A stretch of 64,000 bases of DNA from Archivesica marissinica. Its lineage: Eukaryota > Mollusca > Bivalvia > Venerida > Vesicomyidae. This document shows, one piece after another, positions 36,558 to 48,153 of this stretch. The DNA lies in NCBI GenBank assembly GCA_014843695.1, contig CM026400.1:44112126-44176125 (forward strand). Reading direction: 5' to 3'. The position numbers and the translations under genes are program-made. Numbering within the stretch: the first letter of the stretch is position 1; the number at the start of each line of letters is the position of its first letter. The notes under the pieces are model-generated. The model worked only from the letters and a program-made list of their open reading frames with translations, was not told where the DNA came from and did not search any database.

Positions 36558-39500
36558 AATCTAAAAGTACTTGGCAGACTTGTCTTACAAATCTAAAAGT
36601 ACTTGACAGGACTTGTCTTACAAATCTAAAAGTACTTGGCAGGACTTGTCTTACAAATCTAAAAGTACTTGGCATACAAATCTAAAAGTACTTGGCAGGA
36701 CTTGTCTTACAAATCTAAAAGTACTTGGCAGAACTTGTCTTACAAATCTAAAAGTACTTGGCAGGACTTGTCTTACAAATCTAAAAGTACTTGGCATACA
36801 AATCTAAAAGTACTTGGCAGGACTTGTCTTACAAATCTAAAAGTACTTGGCAGAACTTGTCTTACAAATCTAAAAGTACTTTGCAGAACTTGTCTTACAA
36901 ATCTAAAAGTACTTGGCAGGACTTGTCTTACAAATCTAAAAGTACCTGGCAGGACTTGTCTTATAAATCTAAAAGTACTTGGCAGGACTTGTCTTATAAA
37001 TCTAAAAGTACTTGGCAGGACTTGTCTTACAAATCTAAAAGTACTTGGCAGGACTTGTCTTATAAATCTAAAAGTACTTGGCAGACTTGTCTTACACATC
37101 TAAAAGTACTTGGCAGACTTGTCTTACAAATCTAAAAGTACTTGGCAGACTTGTCTTACAAATCTACAAGTACTTGGCAGGACTTGTCTTATAAATCTAA
37201 AAGTACTTGGCAGGACTTGTCTTATAAATCTAAAAGTACTTGGCAGGACTTGTCTTACAAATCTAAAAGTACTTGGCAGGACTTGTCTTATAAATCTAAA
37301 AGTACTTGGCAGGACTTGTCTTATAAATCTAAAAGTACTTGGCAGGACTTGTCTTATAAATCTAAAAGTACTTGGCAGGACTTGTCTTACAAATCTAAAA
37401 GTACTTGGCAGGACTTGTCTTACAAATCTAAAAGTACTTGGCAGGACTTGTCTTATAAATCTAAAAGTACTTGGCAGGACTTGTCTTACAAATCTAAAAG
37501 TACTTGGCAGGACTTGTCTTATAAATCTAAAAGTACTTGGCAGGACTTGTCTTATAAATCTAAAAGTACTTGGCAGGACTTGTCTTATAAATCTAAAAGT
37601 ACTTGGCAGGACTTGTCTTATAAATCTAAAAGTACTTGGCAGGACTTGTCTTATAAATCTAAAAGTACTTGGCAGGACTTGTCTTATAAATCTAAAAGTA
37701 CTTGGCAGGACTTGTCTTATAAATCTAAAAGTACTTGGCAGGACTTGTCTTATAAATCTAAAAGTACTTGGCAGGACTTGTCTTATAAATCTAAAAGTAC
37801 TTGGCAGGACTTGTCTTATAAATCTAAAAGTACTTGGCAGGACTTGTCTTATAAATCTAAAAGTACTTGGCAGGACTTGTCTTATAAATCTAAAAGTACT
37901 TGGCAGGACTTGTCTTATAAATCTAAAAGTACTTGGCAGGACTTGTCTTATAAATCTAAAAGTACTTGGCAGGACTTGTCTTATAAATCTAAAAGTACTT
38001 GGCAGGACTTGTCTTACAAATCTAAAAGTACTTGGCAGGACTTGTCTTACAAATCTAAAAGTACTTGGCAGGACTTGTCTTACAAATCTAAAAGTACTTG
38101 GCAGGACTTGTCTTACAAATCTAAAAGTACTTGGCAGAACTTGTCTTACAAATCTAAAAGTACTTGGCAGGACTTGTCTTACAAATCTAAAAGTACTTGG
38201 CATACAAATCTAAAAGTACTTGGCAGGACTTGTCTTACAAATCTAAAAGTACTTGGCAGAACTTGTCTTACAAATCTAAAAGTACTTGGCAGGACTTGTC
38301 TTACAAATCTAAAAGTACTTGGCATACAAATCTAAAAGTACTTGGCAGGACTTGTCTTACAAATCTAAAAGTACTTGGCAGAACTTGTCTTACAAATCTA
38401 AAAGTACTTGGCAGGACTTGTCTTACAAATCTAAAAGTACTTGGCATACAAATCTAAAAGTACTTGGCAGGACTTGTCTTACAAATCTAAAAGTACTTGG
38501 CAGAACTTGTCTTACAAATCTAAAAGTACTTGGCAGGACTTGTCTTACAAATCTAAAAGTACTTGGCATACAAATCTAAAAGTACTTGGCAGGACTTGTC
38601 TTACAAATCTAAAAGTACTTGGCAGAACTTGTCTTACAAATCTAAAAGTACTTTGCAGAACTTGTCTTACAAATCTAAAAGTACTTGGCAGGACTTGTCT
38701 TACAAATCTAAAAGTACCTGGCAGGACTTGTCTTATAAATCTAAAAGTACTTGGCAGGACTTGTCTTATAAATCTAAAAGTACTTGGCAGGACTTGTCTT
38801 ACAAATCTAAAAGTACTTGGCAGGACTTGTCTTATAAATCTAAAAGTACTTGGCAGACTTGTCTTACACATCTAAAAGTACTTGGCAGACTTGTCTTACA
38901 AATCTAAAAGTACTTGGCAGACTTGTCTTACAAATCTACAAGTACTTGGCAGGACTTGTCTTATAAATCTAAAAGTACTTGGCAGGACTTGTCTTATAAA
39001 TCTAAAAGTACTTGGCAGGACTTGTCTTACAAATCTAAAAGTACTTGGCAGGACTTGTCTTATAAATCTAAAAGTACTTGGCAGACTTGTCTTACACATC
39101 TAAAAGTACTTGGCAGACTTGTCTTACAAATCTAAAAGTACTTGGCAGACTTGTCTTACAAATCTACAAGTACTTGGCAGGACTTGTCTTATAAATCTAA
39201 AAGTACTTGGCAGGACTTGTCTTATAAATCTAAAAGTACTTGGCAGGACTTGTCTTACAAATCTAAAAGTACTTGGCAGGACTTGTCTTATAAATCTAAA
39301 AGTACTTGGCAGGACTTGTCTTATAAATCTAAAAGTACTTGGCAGGACTTGTCTTATAAATCTAAAAGTACTTGGCAGGACTTGTCTTATAAATCTAAAA
39401 GTACTTGGCAGGACTTGTCTTATAAATCTAAAAGTACTTGGCAGGACTTGTCTTATAAATCTAAAAGTACTTGGCAGGACTTGTCTTACAAATCTAAAAG

Positions 39501-42500
39501 TACTTGGCAGGACTTGTCTTACAAATCTAAAAGTACTTGGCAGGACTTGTCTTACAAATCTAAAAGTACTTGGCAGGACTTGTCTTACAAATCTAAAAGT
39601 ACTTGGCAGGACTTGTCTTACAAATCTAAAAGTACTTGGCAGAACTTGTCTTACAAATCTAAAAGTACTTGGCAGGACTTGTCTTACAAATCTAAAAGTA
39701 CCTGGCAGGACTTGTCTTATAAATCTAAAAGTACCAAGCAGAACTTGTCTTACAAATCTAAAAGTGCTTGGCAGGACTTGTCTTATAAATCTAAAAGTAC
39801 CTGGTAGGACTTGTCTTACAAATCTAAAAGTACTTTGCAAAACTTGTCTTATAAATCTAAAAGTACTTGGCAGAACTTGTCTTATAAACCTAAAAGTACT
39901 TGGCAGGACTTGTCTTATAAATCTAAAAGTACTTGGTAGGACTTGTCTTACAAATCTAAAAGTACTTTGCAAAACTTGTCTTATAAATCTAAAAGTACTT
40001 GGCAGAACTTGTCTTATAAACCTAAAAGTACTTGGCAGGACTTGTCTTATAAATCTAAAAGTACCTGGTAGGACTTGTCTTACAAATCTAAAAGTACTTT
40101 GCAAAACTTGTCTTATAAATCTAAAAGTACTTGGCAGAACTTGTCTTATAAACCTAAAAGTACTTGGCAGGACTTGTCTTATAAATCTAAAAGTACTTGG
40201 TAGGACTTGTCTTACAAATCTAAAAGTACTTTGCAAAACTTGTCTTATAAATCTAAAAGTACTTGGCAGAACTTGTCTTATAAACCTAAAAGTACTTGGC
40301 AGGACTTGTCTTACAAATCTAAAAGTACTTGGCAGGACTTGTCTTATAAATCTAAAAGTACTTGGCAGGACTTGTCTTACAAATCTAAAAGTACTTGGTA
40401 GGACTTGTCTTATAAATCTAAAAGTACTTGGCAGGACTTGTCTTATAAATCTAAAAGTACTTGGCAGGACTTGTCTTATAAATCTAAAAGTACTTGGCAG
40501 GACTTGTCTTATAAATCTAAAAGTACTTGGCAGGACTTGTCTTACAAATCTAAAAGTACTTGGCAGGACTTGTCTTATAAATCTAAAAGTACTTGGCAGG
40601 ACTTGTCTTATAAATCTAAAAGTACTTGGCAGGACTTGTCTTATAAATCTAAAAGTACTTGGCAGGACTTGTCTTATAAATCTAAAAGTACTTGGCAGGA
40701 CTTGTCTTATAAATCTAAAAGTACTTGGCAGGACTTGTCTTATAAATCTAAAAGTACTTGGCAGGACTTGTCTTACAAATCTAAAAGTACTTGGCAGGAC
40801 TTGTCTTATAAATCTAAAAGTACTTGGCAGGACTTGTCTTATAAATCTAAAAGTACTTGGCAGGACTTGTCTTATAAATCTAAAAGTACTTGGCAGGACT
40901 TGTCTTATAAATCTAAAAGTACTTGGCAGGACTTGTCTTATAAATCTAAAAGTACTTGGCAGGACTTGTCTTATAAATCTAAAAGTACTTGGCAGGACTT
41001 GTCTTATAAATCTAAAAGTACCTGGTAGGACTTGTCTTACAAATCTAAAAGTACTTGGCAGGACTTGTCTTACAAATCTAAAAGTACTTGGCAGGACTTG
41101 TCTTACAAATCTAAAAGTACTTGGCAGGACTTGTCTTACAAATCTAAAAGTACTTGGCAGGACTTGTCTTACAAATCTAAAAGTACTTGGCAGGACTTGT
41201 CTTACAAATCTAAAAGTACTTGGCAGGACTTGTCTTACAAATCTAAAAGTACTTGGCAGGACTTGTCTTATAAATCTAAAAGTACTTGGCAGGACTTGTC
41301 TTATAAATCTAAAAGTACTTGGCAGGACTTGTCTTATAAATCTAAAAGTACTTGGCAGGACTTGTCTTATAAATCTAAAAGTACTTGGCAGGACTTGTCT
41401 TATAAATCTAAAAGTACTTGGCAGGACTTGTCTTATAAATCTAAAAGTACTTGGCAGGACTTGTCTTACAAATCTAAAAGTACTTGGCAGGACTTGTCTT
41501 ACAAATCTAAAAGTACTTGGCAGGACTTGTCTTACAAATCTAAAAGTACTTGGCAGGACTTGTCTTACAAATCTAAAAGTACTTGGCAGGACTTGTCTTA
41601 TAAATCTAAAAGTACTTGGCAGGACTTGTCTTACAAATCTAAAAGTACTTGGCAGGACTTGTCTTACAAATCTAAAAGTACTTGGCAGGACTTGTCTTAT
41701 AAATCTAAAAGTACTTGGCAGAACTTGTCTTATAAATCTAAAAGTACTTGGCAGGACTTGTCTTACAAATCTAAAAGTACTTGGCAGGACTTGTCTTATA
41801 AATCTAAAAGTACTTGGCAGGACTTGTCTTACAAATCTAAAAGTACTTGGCAGGACTTGTCTTACAAATCTAAAAGTACTTGGCAGGACTTGTCTTACAA
41901 ATCTAAAAGTACTTGGCAGGACTTGTCTTAAAATCTAAAAGTACTTGGCAGGACTTGTCTTATAAATCTAAAAGTACTTGGCAGGACTTGTCTTACAAAT
42001 CTAAAAGTACTTGGCAGGACTTGTCTTATAAATCTAAAAGTACTTGGCAGGACTTGTCTTATAAATCTAAAAGTACTTGGCAGGACTTGTCTTATAAATC
42101 TAAAAGTACTTGGCAGGACTTGTCTTACAAATCTAAAAGTACTTGGCAGGACTTGTCTTATAAATCTAAAAGTACTTGGCAGGACTTGTCTTATAAATCT
42201 AAAAGTACTTGGCAGGACTTGTCTTATAAATCTAAAAGTACTTGGCAGGACTTGTCTTATAAATCTAAAAGTACTTGGCAGGACTTGTCTTATAAATCTA
42301 AAAGTACTTGGCAGGACTTGTCTTATAAATCTAAAAGTACTTGGCAGGACTTGTCTTACAAATCTAAAAGTACTTGGCAGGACTTGTCTTATAAATCTAA
42401 AAGTACTTGGCAGGACTTGTCTTACAAATCTAAAAGTACTTGGCAGGACTTGTCTTACAAATCTAAAAGTACTTGGCAGGACTTGTCTTACAAATCTAAA

Positions 42501-42777
42501 AGTACTTGGCAGGACTTGTCTTACAAATCTAAAAGTACTTGGCAGGACTTGTCTTATAAATCTAAAAGTACCAAATCTAAAAGTACTGGCAGAAAGCAGA
42601 ACTTGTCTTACAAATCTAAAAGTGCTTGGCAGGACTTGTCTTATAAATCTAAAAGTACCTGGTAGGACTTGTCTTACAAATCTAAAAGTACTTTGCAAAA
42701 CTTGTCTTATAAATCTAAAAGTACTTGGCAGAACTTGTCTTATAAATCTAAAAGTACTTGGCAGAACTTGTCTTATA
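36558..42777. repeat. Giant minisatellite, 33-bp unit, about 188 copies
   Basis: Unit aaatctaaaagtacttggca then ggacttgtcttay. Shortened 23-bp units (ggcatacaaatc) create a 122-bp higher-order unit (three 33-mers plus one 23-mer) at about 38197-38580. The block 36669-37135 recurs at 38441-38907, shifted by 1772 bp, and a further 228-bp repeat starts at 38882. Eleven codons per unit keep all three plus frames and one minus frame open for up to 942 codons. None of this looks like a gene: no splice or start context, no constraint. It is in AKNA intron 1. Confidence 0.98.
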
Positions 42778-42879
42778 TTACCAGTACTGAAGCAAAATTA
42801 ATGGTCAGTACGTGTGAATACTTCACAAGCACTCTATTTCAGATTTCAGGCACGGATGAACCGCCAACCTTCCGCATGC

Positions 42880-42985
42880 CACTAGTTTCCGCATATTTTC
42901 ACCCCCCCATTGAGATTCGAACCTACAACTGTGAGGGGCAATTGATTATGATCCTGAACCACACGGCCAAGGAGGTCCCTAAAAT
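42880..42985 (-). mobile_element. tRNA-like SINE head
   Basis: On the minus strand: box A ttggccgtgtggttcagg and box B aggttcgaatctc, as in a tRNA-derived SINE. No body of the known families follows. Confidence 0.55.
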
Positions 42986-43594
42986 GCCATTAAAGCATAT
43001 ATATAGCCAAACACGTATGAACATCACAGGGGTCAGAGGTCATCATTTTTGGGAGAAGTGAGAAAGCGCGTGACTGAGTACTTAAATGGTTTTATTTAAT
43101 AAATTTCTGCAAAATATGGTTAAAATACACAGTATGACCATTAAATACAACATTTGAATAGAAGGAGTGCTTAATAAATGGGCCAGTGTATCTTACCAGT
43201 GGACAAAATCTTGTATGAAATTTAGCTTTTTCTAAGGGAGAAGTGGAGCCACTAGAGGGTGAAGTGAGTATCCCTCTAGAGCCCTGATATCCTGGCCTGG
43301 AAGTTATAAAACTTTTCTCCAATCTCAAAATGCAGTCTCAATCGTCTGATTGGTTCAGCTGACAGTAACACTCAGAATCAACAAATCAGGCCTCATGGTT
43401 ATAAAACTGTTCTCCTATCTTCTCAAACTCAGTCTCAAGCTTCTGATTTGTTCAGCTGGCAATAAAACTCAAAATTAACCAATCAAATCATTTGAGCTTG
43501 AGATCTGAGAAGTGTTATAACCTTGGGCACAATCACTTGAGATCTGAGAAATGTTTTATAACCTCGGGGCCTGATCCACACAAACTCTACTTAC

Positions 43595-43667
43595 ACTCAA
43601 CAGAGTCTCGCAGAATTCCGTCATCATCCAAATCAAAGTCTTCGCTGTATCCACTGAGGAACGCCAT
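43595..43667 (-). CDS. AKNA: AKNA-like, coding exon 1 (start codon)
   Basis: The ATG at 43667 opens 24 codons, an acidic peptide MAFLSGYSEDFDLDDDGILR and four more residues, followed by a phase-1 donor (GAGT|gtaag, GT at 43594-43593). Phase 1 fits the acceptor of exon 2 exactly and makes a Ser codon at the junction. The motif DDDGILRD here is echoed by DDDGIVRD just after the junction, which supports joining these two exons. The same frame stays open upstream of the ATG back to a TAG in the 43750s, so an upstream start by another splice is possible. No other coding exon was found in the 24-kb intron that follows, though a symmetrical phase-1 exon could be missed. Confidence 0.72.
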
Positions 43668-43814
43668 GTTTAGCACGACGCTGTCAGTTCCACTAGATGC
43701 AAGATGATCGTAGGATCCGACGCTGTATACAATGTGAAATGATTTTACTTCATTCTAACATATCACTGTTAACGTCGCTGGAATCCTGTGCTTTGGTCTC
43801 ATCTTCTTCATGAT
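43668..43814 (-). other. AKNA-like 5' UTR part of exon 1
   Basis: A good acceptor (ttttgtatttctag, AG at 43816-43815) precedes this stretch, so the exon with the ATG probably starts at 43814 and is not the first exon of the mRNA. A different frame encodes HEEDETKAQDSSDVNSDMLE and then TGA at 43752-43750, which looks oddly protein-like for UTR. It may be an upstream ORF tail or the end of an alternative reading. Confidence 0.45.
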
Positions 43815-43885
43815 CTAGAAATACAAAATACTGTACATTACTTCTCTATCTTCCTCTAATCTCAAACCCATCGCGGGGATGAGGG

Positions 43886-43921
43886 GTTTACAATCGTTGT
43901 AAAATAAATAAAGTTTAAACT
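43886..43921 (+). mobile_element. SINE-C tail fragment
   Basis: Only acaatcgttgtaaaataaat and the next few bases remain. Confidence 0.6.
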
Positions 43922-44447
43922 AATCGTCCGCATGACATTATATATTATTATGTTCATATCATGTTTTATAATTATCACATACGACTTTATTTCCGTTCTG
44001 GCGTTTAATTTAAACACTTCTTAATTTTTTAAATCTTCCTCCGAATGGCCAATTTGCTTCACGCGAACAGGGGCCGAATTAAAAATATTCTACTATAGTC
44101 CATTCTAAATTTGGTCTGCATCATTTCGTTCCCTTGCCAGTAGCTGCTAGTACCTTCCGGATGTTAAACTATCTATCTAGCTTCCCCTATAAATGTCAAA
44201 CCCCTCGCGGGGATGTAGACATGTTACGCGTCAAACCGCAGAGAAGTTAAAAGTATGAGTAGTTAAAAGAATAAATAAGAGAATGAAAAATAAGTTGAGT
44301 TAAGAGTTTAAAAGCAGCTGCGCAGAACAACTAGGGGCTGGAATGATCAATACAGCAAACTTCCGTATTAAATTGCTCTATAGTAGGGAGATGGACAATA
44401 TCCGGGGGGAGATGGTTCCAATGATGTACCGTGTGTGTACTGCCCAT

Positions 44448-44630
44448 AGTCGCCTATAAGAAGAGTTTCTTTAACAACCAGATTATGGCCTCAAATTGGC
44501 TTCCTGTCTTAAAAGTGAGTGCTAAAATTTGTTTTATTTGTTTTTGTTTTTTAAATGTGTTATTTTAAATGGTATCCATATTTACGTTGTAGAAAAGAAA
44601 GCTCTCAGACAATTTCTTCAACTTACACTG
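44448..44630. mobile_element. MITE-5 left part
   Basis: Matches the copy at 57908 from tcgcctataagaagagttt through aaatgtgttattttaaatgg and gtagaaaagaaagc, then runs into the 44-bp array. Confidence 0.68.
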
Positions 44631-47157
44631 AATGAGAAAAGAAAGCTCTCAGACAATTTCTTCAACTTACACTGAATGAGAAAAGAAAGCTCTCAGACAA
44701 TTTCTTCAACTTACACTGAATGAGAAAAGAAAGCTCTCAGACAATTTCTTCAACTTACACTGAATGAGAAAAGAAAGCTCTCAGACAATTTCTTCAACTT
44801 ACACTGAATGAGAAAAGAAAGCTCTCAGACAATTTCTTCAACTTACACTGAATGAGAAAAGAAAGCTCTCAGACAATTTCTTCAACTTACACTGAATGAG
44901 AAAAGAAAGCTCTCAGACAATTTCTTCAACTTACACTGAATGAGAAAAGAAAGCTCTCAGACAATTTCTTCAACTTACACTGAATGAGAAAAGAAAGCTC
45001 TCAGACAATTTCTTCAACTTACACTGAATGAGAAAAGAAAGCTCTCAGACAATTTCTTCAACTTACACTGAATGAGAAAAGAAAGCTCTCAGACAATTTC
45101 TTCAACTTACACTGAATGAGAAAAGAAAGCTCTCAGACAATTTCTTCAACTTNNNNNNNNNNNNNNNNNNNNNNNNNNNNNNNNNNNNNNNNNNNNNNNN
45201 NNNNNNNNNNNNNNNNNNNNNNNNNNNNNNNNNNNNNNNNNNNNNNNNNNNNNNNNNNNNNNNNNNNNNNNNNNNNNNNNNNNNNNNNNNNNNNNNNNNN
45301 NNNNNNNNNNNNNNNNNNNNNNNNNNNNNNNNNNNNNNNNNNNNNNNNNNNNNNNNNNNNNNNNNNNNNNNNNNNNNNNNNNNNNNNNNNNNNNNNNNNN
45401 NNNNNNNNNNNNNNNNNNNNNNNNNNNNNNNNNNNNNNNNNNNNNNNNNNNNNNNNNNNNNNNNNNNNNNNNNNNNNNNNNNNNNNNNNNNNNNNNNNNN
45501 NNNNNNNNNNNNNNNNNNNNNNNNNNNNNNNNNNNNNNNNNNNNNNNNNNNNNNNNNNNNNNNNNNNNNNNNNNNNNNNNNNNNNNNNNNNNNNNNNNNN
45601 NNNNNNNNNNNNNNNNNNNNNNNNNNNNNNNNNNNNNNNNNNNNNNNNNNNNNNNNNNNNNNNNNNNNNNNNNNNNNNNNNNNNNNNNNNNNNNNNNNNN
45701 NNNNNNNNNNNNNNNNNNNNNNNNNNNNNNNNNNNNNNNNNNNNNNNNNNNNNNNNNNNNNNNNNNNNNNNNNNNNNNNNNNNNNNNNNNNNNNNNNNNN
45801 NNNNNNNNNNNNNNNNNNNNNNNNNNNNNNNNNNNNNNNNNNNNNNNNNNNNNNNNNNNNNNNNNNNNNNNNNNNNNNNNNNNNNNNNNNNNNNNNNNNN
45901 NNNNNNNNNNNNNNNNNNNNNNNNNNNNNNNNNNNNNNNNNNNNNNNNNNNNNNNNNNNNNNNNNNNNNNNNNNNNNNNNNNNNNNNNNNNNNNNNNNNN
46001 NNNNNNNNNNNNNNNNNNNNNNNNNNNNNNNNNNNNNNNNNNNNNNNNNNNNNNNNNNNNNNNNNNNNNNNNNNNNNNNNNNNNNNNNNNNNNNNNNNNN
46101 NNNNNNNNNNNNNNNNNNNNNNNNNNNNNNNNNNNNNNNNNNNNNNNNNNNNAGACAATTTCTTCAACTTACACTGAATGAGAAAAGAAAGCTCTCAGAC
46201 AATTTCTTCAACTTACACTGAATGAGAAAAGAAAGCTCTCAGACAATTTCTTCAACTTACACTGAATGAGAAAAGAAAGCTCTCAGACAATTTCTTCAAC
46301 TTACACTGAATGAGAAAAGAAAGCTCTCAGACAATTTCTTCAACTTACACTGAATGAGAAAAGAAAGCTCTCAGACAATTTCTTCAACTTACACTGAATG
46401 AGAAAAGAAAGCTCTCAGACAATTTCTTCAACTTACACTGAATGAGAAAAGAAAGCTCTCAGACAATTTCTTCAACTTACACTGAATGAGAAAAGAAAGC
46501 TCTCAGACAATTTCTTCAACTTACACTGAATGAGAAAAGAAAGCTCTCAGACAATTTCTTCAACTTACACTGAATGAGAAAAGAAAGCTCTCAGACAATT
46601 TCTTCAACTTACACTGAATGAGAAAAGAAAGCTCTCAGACAATTTCTTCAACTTACACTGAATGAGAAAAGAAAGCTCTCAGACAATTTCTTCAACTTAC
46701 ACTGAATGAGAAAATAAAGCTCTCAAGACAATTTCTTCAACTTACACTGAATGAGAAAAGAAAGCTCTCAGACAATTTCTTCAACTTACACTGAATGAGA
46801 AAAGAAAGCTCTCAGACAATTTCTTCAACTTACACTGAATGAGAAAAGAAAGCTCTCAGACAATTTCTTCAACTTACACTGAATGAGAAAAGAAAGCTCT
46901 CAGACAATTTCTTCAACTTACACTGAATGAGAAAAGAAAGCTCTCAGACAATTTCTTCAACTTACACTGAATGAGAAAAGAAAGCTCTCAGACAATTTCT
47001 TCAACTTACACTGAATGAGAAAAGAAAGCTCTCAGACAATTTCTTCAACTTACACTGAATGAGAAAAGAAAGCTCTCAGACAATTTCTTCAACTTACACT
47101 GAATGAGAAAAGAAAGCTCTCAGACAATTTCTTCAACTTACACTGAATGAGAAAAGA
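44593..47157. repeat. Minisatellite, 44-bp unit, interrupted by an assembly gap
   Basis: Unit gaaagctctcagacaatttc then ttcaacttacactgaatgag and aaaa. About 12.6 copies before and 22.8 after the gap, almost identical. The true copy number is unknown. Its seed sequence is found once inside MITE-5 at about 58035-58095. Confidence 0.97.
45153..46152. other. Assembly gap, exactly 1000 N
   Basis: A placeholder-length gap inside the 44-bp array. Frames that cross it are meaningless. Confidence 0.99.
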
Positions 47158-47386
47158 AAAGCGACAGGGTGGGTCAGAAAAGCGACAGGGTGCACTTTGA
47201 ACCGGTATACGGTGCGAGAAATGGGTATTATGAGGTTAGCCCCTGGAAAAGTTTGCTAAATTACGGTGATTGTTCAAAGAGGCTGTAAGGCAGTACATAT
47301 GACGAGTTCTAAGCTATATAGCTCTGCTCACCTGAATTGCATCTGTTGGGCTTATAACAAAAATAAAATAAATATTTTAATTTTGT

Positions 47387-47628
47387 TTAACCCATTCAAC
47401 ACCAAGTAACTGACCTGGACTGGTGCATCATATTTTTAGACCAATAAATTAATAAGAAAATTACATTTGGACCAGTTCATTTATCAAAATGGGTAATTTT
47501 TCTCTAAAAATAGTAATATTACTGGCAAAAAGTGCAGATCCTGATGAGACGGCTCGTCATGAGCCGGCTCATCTGGATCTACACTTTTTGTATGCCTATT
47601 TAGAGGTCTGTGGTGTTGAAAGGGTTAA
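47387..47628 (+). mobile_element. MITE-1 copy, full
   Basis: Bounded by TTAA, with the gacggctcgtcatgagccgg hairpin. Confidence 0.85.
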
Positions 47629-48150
47629 AGCGACATTACATCGGTGGAAACGCAAATATCTAGAGAATATATTTCCCTATTACGGTATATGGTATAAATG
47701 TTTTCTGAATATTTGCCTCAAAAGCTGAGTATTTCAACTAATAAACTAACGTCGTATATCACGTTTGTTGACATAACAAACTAATGTAAACAGGGTCAAC
47801 ATCGATGTACAATACAATGAGTGTATCCTGACAGTATCACTCGCTTGGTATACACTCCAATAGTATACAAACATCAATTCAGGAGCGTAGCTGACAGTTA
47901 TTTGAAATCCTACTTTCACATTTGAGTGTTTGTATACCATAACAACAATGTTTATGCATAGAAAGTTAGGTTTCGAATTATTTCGGACAAATTTGTATTA
48001 GCAATGCTATTTATACGTAAAAAAGCATTTTGGGGGCATTTTGCAATGTAATATCGCTTTAAATGGCAAAAGGGGCTAAGGGCAAAATGACGGGGGGCCA
48101 AAATAGGCATGGTGGCGCACACTGCCCTTTCGCTATAGAAAAACCCCTAC
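47629..48150. other. Intergenic, unremarkable
   Basis: No gene or clear repeat seen. Confidence 0.4.
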
Positions 48151-48153
48151 TCA

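Larger units (their letters stand above)
775..43814 (-). other. AKNA: AKNA-like gene, whole span (six coding exons)
   Basis: Gene-level entry. Six minus-strand coding exons have canonical GT-AG borders and matching phases: 43667-43595 (ends phase 1), 19532-17553 (1), 9171-8966 (0), 5696-5154 (0), 2152-2088 (2) and 1021-onward. Joined, they give about 1037 residues if the frame ends at the TAG at 775-777. Human AKNA is about 1.4 kb of codons, so this protein is shorter. AKNA proteins in vertebrates were first described as AT-hook transcription factors and later as centrosomal microtubule organisers that promote delamination. Assignment rests on three conserved blocks in the right order: the TIDQxRLGAK block (exon 2), the helical block ending ELEGELFKLGMKFDEIHEKV (exons 3-4), and the LHEEYNALMDRYRRLK block (exon 4). 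No AT-hook was noticed. Extra symmetrical exons inside the 24-kb intron 1 cannot be excluded. Confidence 0.88.

Noticed and set aside
36669..42698. Open frames of up to 942 codons on the plus strand and 370 on the minus strand
   Set aside because: The 33-bp unit is exactly 11 codons and lacks stops in several frames, so long frames are automatic. There is no start context, splice sites or selection signal, and different frames are open equally.
42669..43061. A 130-codon frame after the 33-bp array
   Set aside because: It begins in the array and runs antisense through a tRNA-like SINE head; no family resemblance.
45116..46177. Frames of about 350 codons across the N run
   Set aside because: They consist almost wholly of gap characters.
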